A DNA stretch of 64,000 bases from Leptospira perolatii (GTDB lineage: Bacteria; Spirochaetota; Leptospiria; Leptospirales; Leptospiraceae), in contig NZ_NPDZ01000013.1 of NCBI RefSeq assembly GCF_002811875.1, forward strand, positions 1-64,000. Reading direction: 5' to 3'. Under the pieces are notes generated by a model. The model saw nothing but the letters and a program-made list of their open reading frames with translations. It did not search any database and had not been told where the DNA came from. This document shows positions 55,435 through 63,681 of this stretch, one piece after another (the stretch's first letter is position 1; the number at the start of each line of letters is the position of its first letter). The position numbers and the translations under genes are program-made.

Positions 55435-56721
55435 TTACTTTCCTAGAGAGTGTTTCTTCCCATCTATATTCTTAATTTTTAATTTTGCTAAGTAACCTTC
55501 AGGATCCTTCGGATCAAACTTGACTCCATCAAAGAATGTTTCCACTCCTCTTGAGTCGCTAGCCGGGATTGCGCTTTTTTGCCCGATCTCGGCTGCAGCA
55601 GCTTTCCAAATATCAGCTCTGTTTACTTCGCTAATTACTTTATCGTAATTGATTCCATTCGGTAAAAATCCCCAACGTCTTGTTTCCGCTAAGAACCATT
55701 TGTCGTGACTTTTGAAAGGAAAGCTTGCATTGCTTTTCCAATACTTCATCTTAGGAAGTTTTCCGGTTAGAACTCGTCCGTCTCCGTAAACGAATTCCCC
55801 CTTCAATCTTGGAAGTATGTCAGCTTCAGGAACATTGATCCAATTTTTCTGAGAAAGGATTTTTGCCATCTCGGCTGCGTTCTCATCCTTATCAGCCCAG
55901 ATCTGTGCCTCCATAACCGCTTTCAAGAGCGCCTTGGCAGAGTTAGGATTTTTATCCACCCAATCCTTTCTCAAGGATAAAGATTTCTCTGGATGGTCGT
56001 TCCAGAGCTCTTGGGTCATCAATGCAGTATAACCGATTTTCTGATTCACTAATTGCTGATTCCAAGGCTCTCCTACGCAGAATGCATCCATGGTTTCCAC
56101 TTTCATGTTTGCAACCATTTGAGGAGGAGGGATCACAATCGTATTCAGATCTAAATCCGGATCGATTCCACCAGCCGCGAGCCAGTAGCGAATCCAATAA
56201 TTGTGAGTACCAGTTGGAAAGGTCATTGCAACAGTAAGAGGCTTGCCCTCTTCTTTTGCCCTGAGAGCCACTGATTTGAGAGCAGAGCTATCTTTACTCA
56301 CTCCGATATTTTTGTATTTCATCGCTACCGAGATCCCCTGGTTGTTGAGATTCAATCTAGCGAGAATATACATCGGGACTGGTTTGTTCCCTTTTGTATT
56401 GAGCCCCAAAGTCATGGCGTACGGCATCGGAGTCAGAATATGAGCCCCATCGATACCGCCATTTTCTGAACCGAGTTCGAGGTTATCTCTTGTGGCTCCC
56501 CACGAAGCTTGCTTGATCACCTCGACTTCGGTCATTCCATACTTCTTGAATAGACCCTTCTCTACCGCAATTGCAAGCGGAGCAAAGTCCATTAGAGCAA
56601 TGTAACCCAGTTTGACCTTAGTCGTTTCTAATTTGTCTTCCGCTCGCAGGCCGGGGGAGCCCGACACAGCTAACAAAAGACAGGCGAATGCAATCGCCCG
56701 ACTCTTTAATTTTTGCACCAT
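55435..56721 (-). CDS. nrtA: Nitrate/bicarbonate-type ABC transporter substrate-binding protein
   Basis: A 428-residue protein with signal peptide LKSRAIAFACLLLAVSGSPGLRA, no lipobox. The NrtA/CmpA pattern is clear: KLGYIALMDFAPLAIAVEKGLFKKYG, KQASWGATRDNLELG, GGIDGAHILTPMPYAM, AMTFPTGTHNYWIRYWLAAGGIDPD and DAFCVGEPWNQQLV. The conserved Trp, His and Glu of the oxyanion pocket lie in those blocks. Nitrate, nitrite, bicarbonate or cyanate could be the ligand. A sigma-54 promoter 42 bases upstream favours a nitrogen source. No nitrate reductase gene is in the window. Confidence 0.9.
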   Translation of the reverse strand: MVQKLKSRAIAFACLLLAVSGSPGLRAEDKLETTKVKLGYIALMDFAPLAIAVEKGLFKKYGMTEVEVIKQASWGATRDNLELGSENGGIDGAHILTPMPYAMTLGLNTKGNKPVPMYILARLNLNNQGISVAMKYKNIGVSKDSSALKSVALRAKEEGKPLTVAMTFPTGTHNYWIRYWLAAGGIDPDLDLNTIVIPPPQMVANMKVETMDAFCVGEPWNQQLVNQKIGYTALMTQELWNDHPEKSLSLRKDWVDKNPNSAKALLKAVMEAQIWADKDENAAEMAKILSQKNWINVPEADILPRLKGEFVYGDGRVLTGKLPKMKYWKSNASFPFKSHDKWFLAETRRWGFLPNGINYDKVISEVNRADIWKAAAAEIGQKSAIPASDSRGVETFFDGVKFDPKDPEGYLAKLKIKNIDGKKHSLGK

Positions 56722-56762
56722 AATTGATTCCTATCTGCGCTTTTTTTTGTAATAAGCCTTTC

Positions 56763-56780
56763 AGCAAGGAACGTGCCAAG
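56763..56780 (-). promoter_or_regulatory. Sigma-54 promoter of the nrt operon
   Basis: On the reverse strand TTGGCACGTTCCTTGCT matches the RpoN consensus TGGCACG-N4-TTGCW at every conserved base. GG and GC are 12 bases apart, as needed for the -24/-12 elements. The predicted start is about 30 bases before the nrtA ATG, a good leader length. It means the operon is probably activated by an NtrC-type protein under nitrogen limitation. Confidence 0.85.
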
Positions 56781-57250
56781 TTTCACAAACTAGAAAAAAA
56801 TCGGTCAATTGGAGAGTTTTCGGAAGTTAGAAGCAGTGGAGCGCTTAGTAAACTAAGAGAAAAAATCCATACTGAGAAAAAATTCCAGAACTCTGAAAAT
56901 GGGACGAAATGCGCCAAAATCGGGTTTCCGCTGGAACATCTTAATATCAGAGGAGTAATCCTCAAAATCACTGAGCTTTTTATTCTAGCATTTTGAACAG
57001 AAAGGCACGATTCTTGCTCTCTGTGCACTTTTTTTAAACTCCGTTCTAATTTCTTGAGCACTTTTACGGCTAGAAACTTTATCCCAAGATTCTATAATTT
57101 TACCAGTATGCCTATTTTTAGTACACTACGATGCTGTCTATTTAACGTCGTTCTGATTCTTTCTTTATCACATTGCACTGCATGAGTTTTTATCAGGAAA
57201 TATTTTTCATTTGAAAAAGTAAGGGTTGTACTGTCGTATTCCTTTTTCTG
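56781..57250. other. Intergenic regulatory stretch between nrt operon and ion-channel gene
   Basis: 470 bases with no credible gene. It holds the nrt sigma-54 promoter at its left edge, a perfect palindrome CTTAGTAAACTAAG at 56844-56857, an inverted repeat GAGGAGTAATCCTC near 56950, and a second sigma-54-like site at 57003. Short open frames on both strands have no ribosome-binding site. The space is suited to enhancer sites for a sigma-54 activator. Confidence 0.55.
57003..57018 (+). promoter_or_regulatory. Second sigma-54-like promoter, facing the ion-channel gene
   Basis: AGGCACGATTCTTGCT matches TGGCACG-N4-TTGCW except for the first T, with correct 12-base spacing of GG and GC. It points towards the channel gene, whose ATG is 233 bases downstream, so a long leader or an untranslated RNA would result. 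Confidence 0.6.
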
Positions 57251-59206
57251 ATGAAATCCAAGTACACACTCAAACATAAACTTCGCTATCGCTTCGATAA
57301 CTTTATGTCCAAAGGCGGAGCCTCCATCTTTATCGCCTTAATTACACTTTTCTTAACCGCCTTCGTTCTCTTATCGGTGCTCAGGATTCTAGGCTCTTTC
57401 TTGCTTCCGGACGAATCGATCCAAGGAAACTCAGAGTTTTTATGGAGGGTGTTTCTTCAGATTTCAGATGCTGGTGCGGTCGCGGAGGACGGGGAATCCA
57501 ACTGGATAAATAAAACGATCGGAATCAGTACAGTCTTTCTTGGATTGATCCTCTTCTCGAGCTTGGTAGCATTCATTACGAACCAATTCGACCAGAAAAT
57601 CCAAGAATTGCGTAAGGGCAAAAGCGATGTCCTTGAATCAGGCCATACGATCATTTTAGGATTCGGAATTCGAGTGGTAGAAATTATTCGAGAACTGATC
57701 GAAGCAAACTCTTCCGAATCCAGAGCCGTGGTCGCTGTACTCTCGGAAAAAGATAAGGAAGAGATGGACGACTACCTGATGGATGCCCTTGGAGATACGA
57801 ATACTACCAAAGTGATCACTCGCTCAGGAACTCCTTCTAGTTTGCATTCTTTAAGAAAAGTAAATGCCGGACTTGCAAAATCAGTCCTGGTATTGAACCC
57901 ATCTGGTTCGGAGGACTCGTTAGAAAGTAGAACTATCGGAGACGCGAAAGTCTTAAAGTCTCTAATGGCCTTGGTTGCCCTAGGAGAGCAGTCCGGAGTT
58001 CCTCCAATCGTAGCTGAATTACATTTGCCCGAAAACAGAAAGATCGCAGTCTCTCTATCCCCCCATATCTGTGTAATGGACGAAAGAGGAATTTTATCTA
58101 AATTACTAGTCCAAACTTCCAGAACCTCTGGGCTCGCAGTTGTCTATTCCAATCTAGTTGGCTTTGAAGGAGACGAGGTCTACTTGTACAAACCCAAAAA
58201 CGGCTGGGAAAATCTGAACTTCGGAGAAATTTCCTTTCGCTTTGACGAATCTGTCCCCTGGGGATTTAAGAAAAGTAATGGAGAGCTCGTGCTGAATCCA
58301 CCTTCCAATTATCAACCAGCTGATGAAGAAGAAGCAATTCTTTTGGCATCGGATGATTCAAAGATTAAATTCTCGGCCAAGCCGGTTGCTACACCAAGAA
58401 GCTTCACAAAAACCGAAAAAGTGAGAACTACTCCTGTGGACAAACAACTCATCATTGGATGGAGCTCCAAAAGTCCGCTAATCGTAGAAGAATACGCGAA
58501 GTTTGTGGCATCAGGTTCTACAATTGATCTACTACTAAAACAAGCAGATGATGAGATCAAAAACGAGATAAGTAAGTTAAAGAAAAAGTATCCCGAAATT
58601 GTCCTGCGTTCGTTTCAGGCGGATTTCTTCCAGGAATCGGTTCTGGAAAAATTGACCCCGGAAATTTACGATTCTGTTATATTCCTGGCCGAGGACCGAG
58701 ACAACATTGAAGAAGTAGATGCGCAAACGATTTCTTTGCTACTTCGCTTTAGACAATACTTCAAAAGATACAGTGAAAAGTCTGGCGCGAAAGCAAGCAC
58801 ACAACTTATCACGGAAATTATGAATTCGGAAAATACGGAAATTGTCTTAGAGACAGGAGTAAAAGACTTCTTAATATCGAACCAATTCGTATCTAAGATG
58901 ATGGCTCAGGTCTCTCAAGAACCTAGCATTATGCAGATTTATGAGAATCTGTTCAGTCCGGAAGGCAGCGAAATTTATCTGAAGCCACTTTCTCTCTATG
59001 TAAATCAATTACCGCAAGAACTTAGTTTTGCAGATTGCGTAAGTCTCGCTCTGCAAAGAGGGGAAACTTGTTTTGGAATTCGAATCGCATCGGAAGAGAA
59101 AGATGAGGAAAAAGGCTACGGAGTTCATCTGATTCCTCCTAAATCTCAAACATTCAAATTTACGGAAAATGATTCTTTGATTGTTTTGGCGGACGACCAG
59201 ACATAG
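57251..59206 (+). CDS. CASTOR/POLLUX-like ion channel with RCK-type domains
   Basis: A 651-residue protein. KHKLRYRFDNFMSKGGAS at the start is the CASTOR/POLLUX opening. Two helices (FIALITLFLTAFVLLSVLRIL; GISTVFLGLILFSSLVAFITNQF) flank a pore segment LWRVFLQISDAGAVAEDG, in which SDAGA stands where plant channels have ADAGN/ADSGN. Cytoplasmic NAD-binding folds follow: GHTIILGFGIRVVEIIREL and a second at KQLIIGWSSKSPLIVEEYA. Plant relatives are nuclear calcium/potassium channels for symbiosis. Ion selectivity here is unknown. It is a single gene. Confidence 0.85.
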   Translation: MKSKYTLKHKLRYRFDNFMSKGGASIFIALITLFLTAFVLLSVLRILGSFLLPDESIQGNSEFLWRVFLQISDAGAVAEDGESNWINKTIGISTVFLGLILFSSLVAFITNQFDQKIQELRKGKSDVLESGHTIILGFGIRVVEIIRELIEANSSESRAVVAVLSEKDKEEMDDYLMDALGDTNTTKVITRSGTPSSLHSLRKVNAGLAKSVLVLNPSGSEDSLESRTIGDAKVLKSLMALVALGEQSGVPPIVAELHLPENRKIAVSLSPHICVMDERGILSKLLVQTSRTSGLAVVYSNLVGFEGDEVYLYKPKNGWENLNFGEISFRFDESVPWGFKKSNGELVLNPPSNYQPADEEEAILLASDDSKIKFSAKPVATPRSFTKTEKVRTTPVDKQLIIGWSSKSPLIVEEYAKFVASGSTIDLLLKQADDEIKNEISKLKKKYPEIVLRSFQADFFQESVLEKLTPEIYDSVIFLAEDRDNIEEVDAQTISLLLRFRQYFKRYSEKSGAKASTQLITEIMNSENTEIVLETGVKDFLISNQFVSKMMAQVSQEPSIMQIYENLFSPEGSEIYLKPLSLYVNQLPQELSFADCVSLALQRGETCFGIRIASEEKDEEKGYGVHLIPPKSQTFKFTENDSLIVLADDQT

Positions 59207-59222
59207 ATCTCGGAAGCCGGAT

Positions 59223-59609
59223 TCAGAAGACAAAGTTTCCCTTATACTTTCTAAAAATTTTATCGGAAGTAATGATCGGAACACCTTCTAACCTTGCTTG
59301 AGACAAAAGCAAACGATCGAATGGATCTGAATGAATATTAGGAAGTTCACTTTCTTCTAATATATGATCCACTCGAATCGGAAGATAATTTAGACCGAGT
59401 TGGGTTTTTGCTCGGCCTAAAAACACTTGCAATCCGTCCTTCACCTCAAGTTTTCCGATTCGCATCTTTATCTGCATTTCCCAAACGCTCGCAATACTCA
59501 GTAGTAAATTACTCTTTGGGTCGCTCAGAATTTTGGATTGGCGGCTAGAAAGTTTTTCTGGAGAAACGCATGCAAATAGGAATACGCTCGTATCCAGCAA
59601 ATAGTTCAA
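59223..59609 (-). CDS. vapC: VapC-like PIN-domain toxin
   Basis: A 128-residue PIN protein starting at TTG with GGAGG six bases before it. Acidic residues of the nuclease site are in NYLLDTSVFLFA (Asp6), SVWEMQIKMRIGKLEV (Glu) and DPFDRLLLSQARLEGVPIITSDK (two Asp). It is of the PIN subgroup with the SIASVWE motif, found with Phd/YefM antitoxins. It should cut tRNA or rRNA when free. The TTGA overlap with the antitoxin stop couples their synthesis. Confidence 0.92.
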   Translation of the reverse strand: MNYLLDTSVFLFACVSPEKLSSRQSKILSDPKSNLLLSIASVWEMQIKMRIGKLEVKDGLQVFLGRAKTQLGLNYLPIRVDHILEESELPNIHSDPFDRLLLSQARLEGVPIITSDKIFRKYKGNFVF

Positions 59610-59851
59610 ACCAAACCTCCGGAAAACAAATCGGAAATGTCTTCGTCGAAATTTTCGGAAATCTGGGCGGAACCTTTTGCAAATCCCAACTCCCGTTTTT
59701 TCTGAATCTCCTGCGTGTACGGAATCAATTTTGCCACTGGCTTTCCTGATCTTGCTATCACTACTTCTTCTCCATTTTCTATTTTATGAATTAATACTGA
59801 CAAATTCGTTTTAGCTTCATGAATATTTACGACAATCGAGTCAACAGACAT
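59606..59851 (-). CDS. vapB: Phd/YefM-family antitoxin
   Basis: An 81-residue protein. VNIHEAKTNLSVLIHKIENGEEVVIARSGKPVAKLIPY is split here as the Phd/YefM fold: HEAKTNLSVLIHKI and EEVVIARSGKPVAKL. The C-terminal tail (SENFDEDISDLFSGGL) wraps the toxin. The N-terminal domain should bind the palindromic DNA directly upstream of the ATG. It is the first gene of the two. Confidence 0.92.
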   Translation of the reverse strand: MSVDSIVVNIHEAKTNLSVLIHKIENGEEVVIARSGKPVAKLIPYTQEIQKKRELGFAKGSAQISENFDEDISDLFSGGLV

Positions 59852-59856
59852 AGTAA

Positions 59857-59887
59857 ACTAAGTCTAGTCGACTAAGTCTTCTTAGTC
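59857..59887. promoter_or_regulatory. Palindromic operator of the toxin-antitoxin operon
   Basis: Within 31 bases upstream of the antitoxin ATG there are the perfect palindrome TAGTCGACTA (59865-59874), the inverted repeat GACTAAG-TCTT-CTTAGTC (59870-59887) and two direct copies of ACTAAGTC (59857, 59871). This is the right place and shape for binding of the antitoxin-toxin complex. Confidence 0.75.
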
Positions 59888-60091
59888 AATTCAAATTGAG
59901 AAGGCTTAAACTTTCAAAGGCAGAATTGGTTCCCAAAAGATTGAGTTTCCTTCCTGCTCAGGCAAATTCGATGTAGAATTTATCGAATTGATTTTGTTTT
60001 CCAAAATTCATGAATCGATTGAGGCAGTTCCTAAAAAAGGAGGGTTCGTGATTTTTTTTTGAATTTTGGAGGGTAGAAATTCTAAAAATAG

Positions 60092-60126
60092 AAAAAAAGC
60101 CACCGAAGCATTTGCTCCGGTGGCTT
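60092..60126 (-). terminator. Rho-independent terminator of the downstream flaB gene
   Basis: On the reverse strand AAGCCACCGGAGC pairs with GCTTCGGTGGCTT around a short loop (one bulge), followed by seven T. It lies 18 bases after the stop at 60144. Confidence 0.93.
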
Positions 60127-60143
60127 CCGATTTCCCCGAGGAT

Positions 60144-60992
60144 TTATGGCTGTAGAAGCTTTAACACTGAATTCGGTTTTAGATTTGCCTGCGCTAACAT
60201 CGCCGTACCACTCTGCACGAGTATCTGTTTAGTAGTTAGCGTAACCATCTCCTCCGCCATATCGGCGTCCCGAATCCTAGACTCTGATGCCTGCATATTT
60301 TCATAAGCAGCCATTAGGCCTTTTGCGGAATGTTCTAGCCTATTGAAATAGGCTCCCATATCCGCTCTTTGCTTCATGATCTTTCCGAGCGCCGCATCGG
60401 CTAAGCCGATTACATCGTTCGCTTCCCCCGGTGAGGAAACCGCAATCGGTTTGCCATCAGCCTTGGTAAGTTTCAACGCTCGGGAGGTCATTGTCCCAAT
60501 ATAGAACCTCTCCCGTTGGTTCTGATTTGGTCCCATGTGAAACCACATAGAGGCTACTTTCGATCCTCTAGCAAACTGTCCTTCGAAAAGTTTGAATCGG
60601 TTGAACTCAGCTTGAGAAGCAATCCGATCCACCTCATCGACTAGGGCAGATACTTCCACTTGGACCAACTGCCTGTCCTCGGCGCTGTAGATTCCATTCG
60701 AGGTTTGGATGGCCAAAACCCGGATTCTTTGGATGATATCCGCAGATTGCTGAAGGAAACCTTCTGCAGTCTGGATGAAACTCATCCCGTCTTCCGTATT
60801 TCTCTCTGCCTGCCTCAAACCGTTGATTTGGGTTCTTAGCTTTTCAGAGACAGCCAAACCTGAGGCGTCGTCACCGGCTGAGTTAATCCTCATACCGGAT
60901 GCAAGCGCCTTCATGGTTTTATCCACAGCTAACTCGTTGAACTTGAGGGTGCGGTGTGAATTCACCGCGCTCAGGTTGTGATTGATAATCAT
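60144..60992 (-). CDS. flaB: FlaB flagellin, copy 1
   Basis: A 282-residue spirochaetal core flagellin. It has the N-terminal D0/D1 block ([60 protein letters not shown]) and the C-terminal block ([42 protein letters not shown]). The middle is short, as in all FlaB proteins, which have no surface domain because the filament is periplasmic. No signal peptide; export is by the flagellar type III system. The leader carries a CsrA-like site at the Shine-Dalgarno. A paralogue lies 394 bases upstream. Confidence 0.97.
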   Translation of the reverse strand: MIINHNLSAVNSHRTLKFNELAVDKTMKALASGMRINSAGDDASGLAVSEKLRTQINGLRQAERNTEDGMSFIQTAEGFLQQSADIIQRIRVLAIQTSNGIYSAEDRQLVQVEVSALVDEVDRIASQAEFNRFKLFEGQFARGSKVASMWFHMGPNQNQRERFYIGTMTSRALKLTKADGKPIAVSSPGEANDVIGLADAALGKIMKQRADMGAYFNRLEHSAKGLMAAYENMQASESRIRDADMAEEMVTLTTKQILVQSGTAMLAQANLKPNSVLKLLQP

Positions 60993-60994
60993 CT

Positions 60995-61043
60995 TACACT
61001 CCTTGTAGAGAGTTACCGGCAGATCTCCCTATCTGTCGGCCGG
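60995..61043 (-). promoter_or_regulatory. flaB copy 1 mRNA leader with CsrA-like sites
   Basis: On the reverse strand CTACAAGGAGTGTA overlaps the Shine-Dalgarno and matches the CsrA consensus RUACARGGAUGU in UACAAGGA. Just upstream, CCGGC pairs with GCCGG and AGAT with ATCT, exposing AGGGAG in the loop, which contains ANGGA. Two such sites are how CsrA blocks flagellin translation in other bacteria; binding here is inferred. Confidence 0.5.
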
Positions 61044-61386
61044 ACATGGTCAGTCCGGTGCTCCGGGATGGACCCGGTCGGACCACCCGACAGGCCATGC
61101 GTAATAACTCCCTGGAGTTAGATTATCATTCTTTATGCAACGAGTTTGGGCTTGGAAACTCCCTCGGTTCAAATCCCGGAATTTCTTCCGAGGAAAAGGA
61201 ACCGGAGAAAGACTCAATTCATGGAAGGCATGCTTCTGAATCCAATCCTTCTCCCGAACCTTTTCCGAATTATCCGAAGACAGCGATTGCCGCAAGTAGC
61301 GGCTCCTCAGTCTATCGAAGTTCGATCAAAGTCCCAGAGTCGAGAACACGACCATTGGTCGTGCTCCCGATCCCGGGTGTTCCAAA
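61044..61386. other. Interval between the two flaB genes
   Basis: Apart from the leader of copy 1, this non-coding stretch contains a perfect hairpin CACGACC-ATT-GGTCGTG at 61347-61363, 24 bases past the stop of copy 2. It has no T tract, so it may only stabilise the mRNA end or end transcription in part. The GC-rich part at 61040-61110 has several short CCGG/GGACC repeats. Open frames on both strands here show no family features. Confidence 0.55.
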
Positions 61387-62232
61387 CTACCTGAGTAGTT
61401 GAAGAACGGATTGAGGTCTGACGTTGGCCTGAGCAAGCATTGCAGTTCCAGATTGAACCAGGATCTGGTTCTTGGTAAATGCAACTGTCTCTTCTGCCAT
61501 ATCTGCGTCCCGGATCCGTGACTCTGAAGCTTGGATGTTCTCGTAAGCTACCATTAAGCCTTTTGAGGCATGCTCAAGGCGGTTAAAGTAAGCACCGAGG
61601 TTCGCTCTTTGTTTGTTGATCTTCATAAGAGCGTCATCCAATAGGCCGATTGCTTCGTTTGCCCATTCAGCAGTAGAAAGGGTCAGGAGGGAGCCATCTG
61701 CCTTAATCAGATTCAAAGCCTTCGCGGTCATCGTAGCGATATAGACTCTTTCCCTCTGGTGCTGGTTCGGGCCGATGTGGAACCACATCGAAGCGGTTCT
61801 TGATCCACGTGCGAAGTCGCCTTGGAGAAGAGCCATCTTGTTGAACTCTGCTTGAGAGGAAATACGATCGATCTCGTCTACGAGCTGCGAAACTTCTACT
61901 TGGATCATCTGGCGGTCTTCAGCGCCGTAGATTCCGTTGGACGATTGGATGGCAAGTACGCGGATCCTTTGGATGATATCGTTAGTTTCCTGCAGATACC
62001 CTTCCGTAGTTTGGATCAGGGACATACCGTCTTCGGTGTTTCGCTCCGCTTGTCTTAGACCTTTTACCTGCGTTCTCATTTTTTCAGAAACGGCAAGTCC
62101 GGAAGCGTCATCACCGGCGCGGTTAATACGCATACCGGAGGATAAGGTTTCCATATTCTTTGCCACTTCGTTGTTCTGAAACTTCAGAACGCGGTGGGAG
62201 TTAATCGCGGCTAAGTTGTGGTTAATGATCAT
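61387..62232 (-). CDS. flaB: FlaB flagellin, copy 2
   Basis: A 281-residue FlaB paralogue of copy 1, about three quarters identical by eye. Same blocks: [60 protein letters not shown], and [21 protein letters not shown] with [30 protein letters not shown] precedes ATG. The leader has a CsrA-type hairpin. The two copies arose by tandem duplication, as known in Leptospira, and both go into the filament core. Confidence 0.97.
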   Translation of the reverse strand: MIINHNLAAINSHRVLKFQNNEVAKNMETLSSGMRINRAGDDASGLAVSEKMRTQVKGLRQAERNTEDGMSLIQTTEGYLQETNDIIQRIRVLAIQSSNGIYGAEDRQMIQVEVSQLVDEIDRISSQAEFNKMALLQGDFARGSRTASMWFHIGPNQHQRERVYIATMTAKALNLIKADGSLLTLSTAEWANEAIGLLDDALMKINKQRANLGAYFNRLEHASKGLMVAYENIQASESRIRDADMAEETVAFTKNQILVQSGTAMLAQANVRPQSVLQLLR

Positions 62233-62242
62233 CTGTTTCCTC

Positions 62243-62278
62243 CTTGAAACTGATCATGAGCCCGGCATCCGTGCCGGG
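62243..62278 (-). promoter_or_regulatory. flaB copy 2 mRNA leader hairpin with GGA loop
   Basis: On the reverse strand CCCGGCA and TGCCGGG form a perfect 7-base stem around the loop CGGA, giving ACGGA, the ANGGA core of CsrA sites. The Shine-Dalgarno CAAGGAGGAAA, also with GGA, follows about 22 bases later. The layout resembles the Bacillus hag leader regulated by CsrA and FliW. Confidence 0.5.
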
Positions 62279-62700
62279 GTCTTGTGCGTTGGTTTGGTTT
62301 TGGCCTTTTAGGTTTTTATCTGTAATGAAGGTTCGTGATCAGAAATTTCTTTCCATTTCACGCTTTCCTTCGTATTTATCTTCGGTGGTGAGGGGACCTG
62401 AGATTAATTCTGAGGAATTCTTTAAATATCTCCATTTTTCTTCGTTTTTTGAAGAAATTCTTTGTTTTTTGGAGAATCGAATCTGGGCGGGGGGAATTTT
62501 TTTTAGAATTTTTTTGCCTTATTTAGGCTTATCTAAGACTTCGATCGTTTCCGAAAATTCCCTAAGCAATTTTTCCGCTTCCTTTGCTTTTTTTTAAAAT
62601 GGGACAGGCAGAAATCGGTTTGCCCTTCCCTGTCGAAACTTTATACTTTGTGATTCTAAGTTGGCATCGACAATTCCTTCCGTCTATATCTACGAACGAC
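62279..62700. other. Intergenic stretch between flaB copy 2 and pdhA
   Basis: About 420 bases, AT-rich in its right half, with several poly-T runs. It must hold the divergent promoters of flaB and pdhA. I could not pick a confident sigma-28 or sigma-70 element. An in-frame extension of pdhA (TTG 62584, ATG 62599) lies in its last 100 bases. Confidence 0.5.
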
Positions 62701-63681
62701 ATGAACAATCCAAAAACAAAAAACGACACCAAGGACCTCTACGAACTCTATCATAAAATGCTGTTAATCCGCCGATTTGAGGAAGCTTCCGCAAAAGCAT
62801 ACAGCATGGGAAAGATCGGAGGATTCTGCCACTTGTACATAGGACAAGAAGCAGTAGGCGTTGGGGCAATTTCCGCCTTACAGGACAAAGACTATGTTGT
62901 GTCCACTTACAGGGACCACGGTCACGCATTGACCAGAGGTCTGGATCCGAAAGCACTAATGTCAGAACTCTTCGGAAAAAGAACCGGTGTTGCTAAGGGT
63001 TACGGCGGCTCTATGCATTTTTTTGATAAAGAAAAGAACTTCATGGGCGGCCATGGAATCGTCGGAGGACACATCTCACTCGCTGCTGGGATTGCCTATG
63101 CTTCCAAATATAGAGGAGATGATTCAGTCACTCTCTGTTTCTTTGGAGAAGGAGCCGCGAATATCGGATCGTTCCATGAAGGTATGAATCTAGCCGCGAT
63201 CTGGAAACTTCCTCTGGTCATGATCTGCGAAAACAATCATTATGCGATGGGAACTCCTGAATATCGGGCACTCTCGGTAAAGGACGTATCCGTGAGAGCT
63301 ACTGCTTACGATATCGCTAGGGACCATATTGAAGGGGACGAAGTACGTAAAGTGAGAGATCACGTGCAGGTCGCCGTGGACAGAGCCCGGAGAGGAGAAG
63401 GCCCTACACTCATGGAAATTTCCACGTACCGATTTCGCGGTCACTCCATGTCAGATCCTGCCAAATACAGAACCAAAGAAGAATTAGAAAGATATAAACA
63501 AGGAGATCCTTTAATTCGAGCCCAAAGAGATCTGAACACAGCAGGCTGGGGAATCGATGAATTAGAAAAACTTGATAATGATATCCAGAAAACAGTCGAT
63601 GAAGCTGTTGTATTTGCAGAAAAGAGCGAAGAGCCTCCGTTAGGCTGGCTGTACAAATACGTCTATGCGGAGAATGCATAA
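62701..63681 (+). CDS. pdhA: PdhA, pyruvate dehydrogenase E1 component alpha subunit
   Basis: About 327 residues from the ATG of [21 protein letters not shown]. Upstream in-frame starts would add a non-homologous tail, so are less likely; no clear Shine-Dalgarno marks any of them. The thiamine-diphosphate motif is [19 protein letters not shown] to [29 protein letters not shown] and the phosphorylation-loop equivalent [12 protein letters not shown] agree. With PdhB it decarboxylates pyruvate for the dehydrogenase complex. Its stop overlaps the pdhB ATG by one base. Confidence 0.94.
   Translation: MNNPKTKNDTKDLYELYHKMLLIRRFEEASAKAYSMGKIGGFCHLYIGQEAVGVGAISALQDKDYVVSTYRDHGHALTRGLDPKALMSELFGKRTGVAKGYGGSMHFFDKEKNFMGGHGIVGGHISLAAGIAYASKYRGDDSVTLCFFGEGAANIGSFHEGMNLAAIWKLPLVMICENNHYAMGTPEYRALSVKDVSVRATAYDIARDHIEGDEVRKVRDHVQVAVDRARRGEGPTLMEISTYRFRGHSMSDPAKYRTKEELERYKQGDPLIRAQRDLNTAGWGIDELEKLDNDIQKTVDEAVVFAEKSEEPPLGWLYKYVYAENA

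Noticed and set aside
56724..57061. Open frames of about 90 codons on both strands upstream of nrtA
   Set aside because: No Shine-Dalgarno or family features, and they cover the sigma-54 promoter region.
61168..61184. GGTTCAAATCCC resembling a tRNA T loop
   Set aside because: The flanking bases do not form a T stem, and no anticodon or acceptor stem can be built around it.
61050..61295. Reverse and forward frames between the flaB genes
   Set aside because: No ribosome-binding sites and no recognisable domains; the region is better explained as leader and terminator-like sequence.
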